Shown here in pieces: positions 58,801-64,000 of a stretch of DNA of 64,000 nt (position 1 is the stretch's first letter; each line of letters opens with the position of its first letter). Source of the DNA: Ectocarpus siliculosus (lineage: Eukaryota; Sar; Phaeophyceae; Ectocarpales; Ectocarpaceae); assembly GCA_000310025.1 (NCBI GenBank), contig FN649746.1, positions 109,754 to 173,753 on the forward strand. The letters are read 5' to 3'. Below the pieces are notes generated by a model. It did no database searches and was not told where the DNA came from. It saw only the letters and a program-made list of their open reading frames with translations. Position numbers and translations under genes: made by a program.

Positions 58801-61800
58801 CCTCCGCACCGCTCCCGTCCGCCGCAGCCTCGCCTCCGCTGCTCCCCAGCTCACGTCCAGTCTGCTCAGAGCCCCCACTACCCTCGCCCCCCTCTACCCC
58901 TTCAGCGTTAACGCCATGGTGGATCGTTGCCGCACCCTCCCCCTCTTTCTGCGCATTTGTTGCGGGTCCCCCTGGGACTGTCTGCTTGGTGGAGAGCGGG
59001 TGTTGTTCCGTGTCGCCTAGGAACAGCAACACGTCGGTCCTGTCGGCGCGATCCGAAGGAAAGTCGGCGGAATCGTGCCATCTTTCTTCCTGCCGAGCAG
59101 GACCATGTTCGAAAACAGCAACCAACCGCGGAGTTTTATTGGTGGTAGGGGTGACAAACAGACACTTTGTCAGGAATAGACGGCAGTAATTGAGACACGG
59201 GATCCGAAAAAGAGGGGGCTTTGTGCAAAAATAGAGCGCTATCTTATGTACCTGGAACGTCACACCCACCGTTCCCACTAGCAGGCAAGGTAGAGCGCGC
59301 GTGCTACCACGCAGCTGCCACTGTGTGCGAACGTATCACCGCATGCATGATCTGTCCAAGCGCCAATGAAAAAAAATGTATTTTGGAAGGCGACATGGAA
59401 AAAGAAACACCTCCTTGCCTGTTGCGTGAAGTATCTGACATAAATTAGCCGTCGGAATAAAAACAGAAACTGCAGAAAACAACTTCTTTTGGAAGTTGAG
59501 GTGGAAGATAAGGTGCCTCCTGCCTGTTGCGTGAAGTGTCTGACATACATGATCTGTCGGGAGTACTGCAATAAAAAATTAAAATGCGTTTTGGAGGGTG
59601 ACGTGGAAGATAGAATACCTCCCTTGCCTGTTGCGTGAATTATCTGACATACATGATCTGTCGGGAGTAGATGCCTTTTGGAAGTGACGTGGAAAAAAAA
59701 ACAAAAAAAAACGCCCCCCTTGCCTGGTGCTTCCCCCCCGATGTTTGCCATCGGGGTTGGGTTTTCGTCGCTTGGCAACGACGTGTAAAACAAGCCAATT
59801 CACTTTGTGAACTCGGCAACCAGGTTACCGTTTTTTTTTTTTCCTCTGTTTTTTTTTTGGCGGTAACCGTGAATGGTGGTCAAGTAGATCATGTTGTGCG
59901 GGGTCGAGAACCCTCACTCCGCGCAAGGGGGATGATCGCACCACGTTGTGTTGAAATGGTCAAGCACCCTCGAGGCAGTTACGTGAAAGCACCAGAAAAT
60001 AAATTAAGTCATACGCAGCTGTCATCCGTACGCAAGGAAGTAAGCACAAGATGCCGAACACCCTTAGCAGGATACAGCGCACCCTTCATGCGACTCGCCG
60101 AATACCTCACGGCGCTTCGCGCTTGGTGATGTGAGAGCCTGGTCCGGTGAGAACCCGGCGTGCTCCGTCCCGGCTTTGTAGGGATGCGAGGTCAATGGTC
60201 AAACGACTACGGCATGCACGACTATGAGTACACCCGCCCCCCTTGCCTGGTGCGTGAAGTATCTGACCCTAGGCCGGGCCCGCCTCCACAGGGCCTTCGA
60301 CTCCTGGCTCTCATCGAGGAGAACGCTCGCGCCGCCGCCGCCCTCCGCAGCAGCGTCAACAGCCTCCGTCGCCCCAGCATCAACAGCAGCGGCGGCATTG
60401 GCACCGGCATCGCCGCCGTCTTGCAGCAGAGGCACAGATGGAGTGGGCGACGACGATGACGGCACGTCTAAGCGCGTCGGCGTGGTATGGGCGGGAGAAG
60501 AAGAAGCTTGGGCATCTCTCGTCGCTGTGGTTGTCCCGGCCTCCGCCGCCGTGCTGCTTTCGAGAGGCGCTTCTGGGTCGGCCGCGGGTGCTTTTGCCGA
60601 GTCCGATGCTTTTGCCGAGTCCGAAGGGTTGTCTTGGGAGAGACGCTGAACCAGGAACCCTGAAACTTCGGTCTTGAAGTCAAACCTGGACGTTAGTTGA
60701 TGGCGTACGCGTCCGGCGCGCGGTACGGTGCGGCGAGAACGACGGAACCAGAGAGCAATCGAAAACGAAAGAATAAACTGGTGGTCGTGATCATGGGCGG
60801 GGAATTACCAAAATCGTGCGGTGGGGACCAACAGAACAGGAAGGAATATGCTGACCGTCGCAATCATTCACGGAGATACTACCAAATTTCAGAAACATCA
60901 CACGGGGTGTCAATCCTTCCCAGGGAAGCGAATTGCGTCACCAAGACGAACATGAGACAGCGATGTACGATAGCGCCCTCGATAACTTGTGTTTGTATGC
61001 AGGACCGTGATGACTACGGCAGCCGTCGCAGGCCGGACCTAAGAGGGAAGGATTGAGAAGGGTAATAGAGGTTACAGTTACAGTTACAGTTACAGTTACA
61101 GTTACAACGATTTCCAAGGTGATGGCGACAAACCAATAACGACGTCGACGACAATGACAACAACGTCGACGGCCACCTACAGACGTACAAAACATAACAT
61201 ATGGTAAGAAAAACTGTAGTTCGGGTGCGGATTAGTTCTTCTATGCGGAAAAACGACCTACAGCAGTACAGCAGTACAGCAGTACAACGACTACAACGAC
61301 GGCGATGACGACAACGACGATGGCAGCAGCAACAGCAACAACAACTACCATAAGACGGGTACTGTACTCACTTAGACAGAGTCGTGACGTGGTGAGGCCG
61401 GACGTGCTGGTGCCCCCCATGGTTCCAGGGTCCAACCAGAAGCTCCGAGCCTCTGTCGGAAAGTCGCCGAGGGAAAGCACAAGACTTCGATCACCACGTG
61501 ATAACAGAAAAATAGCACCGACAAATCAATCGCCGCTGTGCTAGTTCAAGACAACAACGAGTTTAGGCTATTTGTACCTCGAGTACAGGGTCACGGGTAC
61601 GGCTTTAGGGCTAGTTTCCACAGCCAACACCGCCGCATGTAGATCGATCGCCCCTCCAAGTGGATGATCGTTGCATTATTGAAAGCGTTACCTTTTTTAA
61701 ATGTTTTTTCCTTCCATCTCGATGCCCTCAAAAAGAAAGCCCCCACTCCCCCCCCGGTGTTTGCCATCGGGGTTGGGTTTTCGTCGCTTGGCAACGACGT

Positions 61801-64000
61801 TGTAAAACAAGCCGCCGCCCCCGGTGTTTGCCATCGGGGTTTGGGTTTTCGTCGCTTGGCAACGACGTTGTAAAACAAGCCCCCCACTCGGTGTTTGCCA
61901 TCGGGATTGGGTTTTCGTCGCTTGGCAACGACGTTGTAAAACAAGCCAATTCACTTCGTGAACTCGGCAACCAGGTTACCGTTTTGTTTTTTTTACCTCG
62001 GTTTTTTTTTTGGCGGGTAACCATAATGGTGGTCGAGTAGATCATGTTGTGCGGGGTGGAGAAACCTCACTTCGCGCAACGGGGGATGATCGCACCACGT
62101 TGTGTTGAAATGGTCAAGCTTCCTCGAGGCAGTTACACAGTGCTTACAACTTGTCTCTGGAAGTAAAAGCACCAGAAAATAAATTAAGTCATACGTAGCT
62201 GTCATCCGTACGCAAGGAAGTAAGCACAAGATGCCGAACACCCTTAGCAGGATGCAGCTCACCCTTCATGCGACTCGCCAAATACCTCACGGCGCTTCGC
62301 GCTTGGTGATGTGAGAGCCTGGTCCGGTGAGAACCCGGCGTGCTCCGTCCCGGCTTTGTAGGGATGCGAGGTCAATGGTCAAACGACTACGGCATGCACG
62401 ACTATGAGTACACCCCCCCCCCCCCCCCCCCAGATGGGCGATTTTTACAGGGTATTATTGCGGAATAGGACTACAAATATGGCCATGAACAACCGCTGGC
62501 CAAAACGTCACCCAAACCAGCCACCTCAGGCGGCCCGGACAGAGGAACCCCTAGGTCCTGCGTCTGGAGCGCTTCTACTGACTACGTGTGCATATGAGCA
62601 TCCGTAGGCCGCAAGAAAAAGAGGTAGGTATTAGGTCCAAACGCTAAGTGGTCGGACATCATCACTCACCTACAAGGGAGTGTCGTGAAGGCCATTACCG
62701 CGGCGTGCGCAGACGCGTCAAGCCATCCGGACACGTGAAGGTAGAAAGGGAGGATCTTGTCTAAGTTCTCTTCTTCTTCCTGCTGCTGCTGCTGCTGCTG
62801 CTGCTGCGGTGTCTCCTCTACCATCTTTTCATCACCATTCTGTGCTTGTCCAGTGGCGCCGTCGTTTTTCTCCTGGTCGTTCCCTTCCTCCTTCTCTTCA
62901 AAACTGCCACTGGTGCCGCCACCAGCCACTGTTCTCTCCCCGCCGCTAGCCTCGCAGCCGCTCTCTTCCATGCCGGGCTTGCCGTGGGGCGTGGAATCAG
63001 CCTTCCGCTCACTATTCTCGTCCGATGAGCAGTCCGCGCTCAGTGCCGAGGTGATGCCATCAAAATTTGGCGGTGATGCCTGGAGAGAAACCGAGTTACC
63101 AGCGTTGAGGTCGGGAGGGGGGGGGATACTCATGTAAGCGCATGCCGTAGTCATTAGACCATGTAGACCTCGCGTCTCTACAACGCCGGGACGGAGCGAT
63201 ATGCCAGGTTATTGCCGGCCCAGGCTATCACATCACAAGGATGAAACAGAAGCTGTCGGGGGGGGGCGGGGGGGGTTGTTGTACAATCTAGATGCATGCC
63301 TATGGCTCCGCAGCCCGTCGGGTGGCCGCTGGTCGGAAGAAGGTGTGAGGACAAGCGCGTCACGCTATCATAGGATCACAGAGAAAAATACTGCTGAAGG
63401 TCTCTCTTCTTTGAAGCGTCTCCTGCGGAAAGAAAATAGATAAGTGGAGGTTGAGCACATAGCATTGAGCCCCACAACTAATAATTTTTGGTTACAAGAT
63501 GCACATCAAACCCAACGTCGGTTCTTCAAGAAGCTCAAACCAATCGCACGTTAGACCGCGCCAGGTTTCCCGTTCTCCGAAATCAGCCAGTAGGATATCG
63601 GCCGCTCTCTTCATACCACAAACTCACAACCTAAGGTTTATTAACTAGCAGAGATGCAAAGCTAAATCAACATTTGGCTAGATATGGGGATGACGATTAT
63701 TTTTCACCATAGGCACCGAGGGCAGACGAGGCTGACCGCCCGTAGCCCAACGCACCAAGGTGGCGCACGAGGGTTCCTCGGAGTCAGGGCCACTACCACC
63801 GCGTGGGTTTGACGACGGCCCTGGAGCGGGGCCGCAACACCCGTGCCTCTCGGCGAGGAGATTTTGCACGGCTTGGCTGGCGCAGGCAGACCTGACCACG
63901 CGGCCGGTCTGCCTCGACCTGTCGTCCATGTACCGGATGTGGTCGTCCTCGAGAAGACTCCAGTTGTCTCTGTTGACGTAGAGAAGAGGGGAGACGCAGA
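52833..64000 (-). CDS. CocE/NonD-type (peptidase S15) alpha/beta-hydrolase, 5' end beyond window
   Basis: An X-Pro dipeptidyl-peptidase/acyl-esterase-like hydrolase. Exons in transcript order: 63708-64000 (partial, less certain), 62670-63079, 61372-61452, 60247-60685, 58784-59089, 58134-58277, 57735-57797, 57157-57251, 55555-55668, 54766-54862, 53733-54072 and 52833-53047. All phases agree; the last eleven give 767 residues. Catalytic Asp is in HVSGWLD and His in LLVGPWNHGG; the nucleophile Ser lies upstream. Later family blocks: KFDFKTEVSGFLVQRL, VRYF, ERWHDSADFP, EGISRWAAM, LRFTSAPLRQDIE, VTGYPVVSLWVSAADD, IYVTEGCFRAEHR, KFKLMPTSFKFLKGQ, RVRLSIGGADARHF. Low-complexity inserts (poly-Gln/Glu, Ala/Ser, Gly/Glu) interrupt the fold. 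The fourth exon appears to use a GC donor (CACCAG|GCAAGG). Donor of the 58784 exon has equally phased alternatives. Substrate unknown. Confidence 0.85.
53265..53540 (+). other. Plus-strand ORF inside the last hydrolase intron
   Basis: Opposite to the hydrolase, a frame starting MIAFPESSYETIRFSG reads through ERVPDRHPDERYTQVSASFL and AEKAEKYHELAKAFRNHAVG to CGCCAG|GTAGGT, a good donor. It may be an exon of a nested gene. No family recognised. Confidence 0.25.
54886..54917 (-). repeat. Telomere-like CCCTAA tract at a hydrolase 3' splice site
   Basis: On the coding strand degenerate CCTTACCCTAGCCCTAACCC repeats lie about 25 bases upstream of the acceptor at 54863-54864, where they act as pyrimidine-rich sequence. 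Confidence 0.75.
55688..56309 (+). mobile_element. SINE-like retroposon, copy interrupted by gap
   Basis: A full-length copy with two 66-bp 3' units, opposite in orientation to the hydrolase gene, in the intron between 55669 and 57156. Its 5' G-run starts 20 bases from the splice acceptor at 55669. The 3' G-run runs straight into the N gap. Confidence 0.85.
56310..56419. other. Assembly gap (N)
   Basis: 110 N bases directly after a 20-base G-run ending a retroposon copy, within a hydrolase intron. Confidence 0.99.
56420..57156. other. Remainder of hydrolase intron
   Basis: It contains two direct repeats of a 32-base motif (CTACTTGATGGCTTCGGGA) at 56523 and 56611 separated by a G-run. The plus frame at 56667-57041 has no recognised motif. 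Confidence 0.4.
58321..58349 (-). repeat. Interstitial telomere-like (TTAGGG)n tract
   Basis: GTAGGGTTAGGGTTACGGTT then AGGGTTAGC on the plus strand. On the gene strand it is a CCCTAA pyrimidine tract about 45-70 bases before the acceptor at 58278. Confidence 0.85.
59340..59717 (-). repeat. Tandem duplication of an exon end and GC splice donor
   Basis: Units of roughly 80-110 bases (boundaries near 59380, 59487, 59589 and 59671 on the plus strand). Each contains, on the gene strand, GTCAGATACTTCACGCAACA followed by GGCAAGG or a variant. The same motif, TCAGATACTTCACGCACCAG then GCAAGG, forms the end of the exon at 60247. The array is therefore a set of extra copies of that exon terminus and donor inside the following intron. 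The most exon-proximal unit is split by the retroposon at 59731-60234. Confidence 0.8.
59731..60234 (-). mobile_element. SINE-like retroposon with 19-bp target duplication (reference copy)
   Basis: Flanked by CGCCCCCCTTGCCTGGTGC at 59712-59730 and 60235-60253, and inserted into a unit of the tandem array, which fixes its ends. On its own strand it starts GGGTGTACTCATAGTCGTGC, carries ACGCCGGGTTCTCACCGGAC, a small hairpin (CACCAAGCGCGAAGCGCCGT) and one 66-bp unit, and ends ATCGGGGGGGAA. It has no open reading frame with a known domain. The long target duplication suggests target-primed reverse transcription by a LINE-type enzyme acting in trans. It lies in the same orientation as the hydrolase gene. 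Confidence 0.88.
61071..61106 (+). repeat. (GTTACA)n microsatellite
   Basis: Six hexanucleotide repeats in a hydrolase intron. Confidence 0.95.
61750..62431 (-). mobile_element. SINE-like retroposon, full-length copy
   Basis: Three 66-bp units at the 3' end (plus-strand 61757-61950) and a complete 5' part ending in a long C-run at 62411-62431. It lies in the hydrolase intron between 61453 and 62669, same orientation as the gene. No target duplication could be separated from the homopolymers. Confidence 0.88.
62779..62808 (-). repeat. (CAG)n coding repeat (poly-Gln) in hydrolase exon
   Basis: Encodes nine Gln followed by a Glu run, shortly before the DKILPFYLHVSGWLD block. Confidence 0.9.
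63116..63240 (+). mobile_element. SINE-like retroposon, 5' fragment
   Basis: G-run, ATACTCATG..GCATGCCGTAGTCATTAGACC, CCGGGACGGAGC and a diverged GGCCCAGGCTATCACATCAC, then the similarity ends. It lies in the hydrolase intron 63080-63707, opposite in orientation. Confidence 0.75.

Noticed and set aside
1-64000. CRISPR array, bacterial operon or phage module
   Set aside because: Tandem repeats here lack the regular repeat/unique-spacer pattern, and genes are intron-containing and nuclear in style.

Overview
The window looks like nuclear DNA of a brown alga or a close stramenopile relative (Ectocarpus-like). Short GC-rich exons are separated by introns of several hundred bases with CT-rich 3' ends. 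Copia-type LTR retrotransposons, short dispersed repeats and minisatellites fill much of the rest, and interstitial TTAGGG-like motifs occur. No bacterial operon, rRNA, CRISPR array or complete tRNA was seen. It is draft sequence: two N gaps, and homopolymer-rich contig ends at 1-400 and 28952-29164.

Four multi-exon genes could be rebuilt by joining exons whose splice phases agree. (1) 406-1641, minus: N-terminal part of a GH37 trehalase, running off the left edge. (2) 6274-12935, plus: a complete nine-exon, 410-residue cathepsin D-like aspartic protease with both catalytic aspartates. (3) 27697-32682, plus: an eight-exon, about 465-residue GT92/GT2-like glycosyltransferase with a signal anchor and an HDNDEY metal-site motif. 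(4) 52833 to the right edge, minus: a CocE/NonD (peptidase S15) alpha/beta-hydrolase in at least twelve exons, with catalytic Asp and His visible and the nucleophile Ser beyond the edge. These genes are not an operon and I see no shared pathway. Several further exon-like fragments (about 2.7, 15, 17, 18.5-20.2, 23.3 and 34.9 kb) could not be identified.

Mobile DNA dominates 33-52 kb. Two full-length Copia elements lie 0.37 kb apart. Element 1 (35982-41403) has LTRs identical except for a 6-base indel and a perfect 5-bp target duplication. Element 2 (41779-50552) has LTRs differing only by two small indels. Both have broken gag-pol. A truncated gag copy related to element 2 sits at 15205-15627. 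A SINE-like retroposon of about 0.5-0.7 kb, bounded by G-runs and carrying a 66-bp internal tandem repeat, occurs at least nine times; one copy (59731-60234) has a 19-bp target duplication. Foldback elements, a 68-bp perfect palindrome, 61-bp and 73-bp minisatellites and two degenerate GGTTGGG/GGTC arrays complete the repeats.

The most unusual feature is in the S15 hydrolase gene. The end of one exon, with an apparent GC-type 5' splice site, has been tandemly duplicated several times into its intron. The SINE-like element then inserted exactly there, duplicating the splice site again. Frame, family alignment and target duplication all agree on this reading, but RNA evidence is needed.
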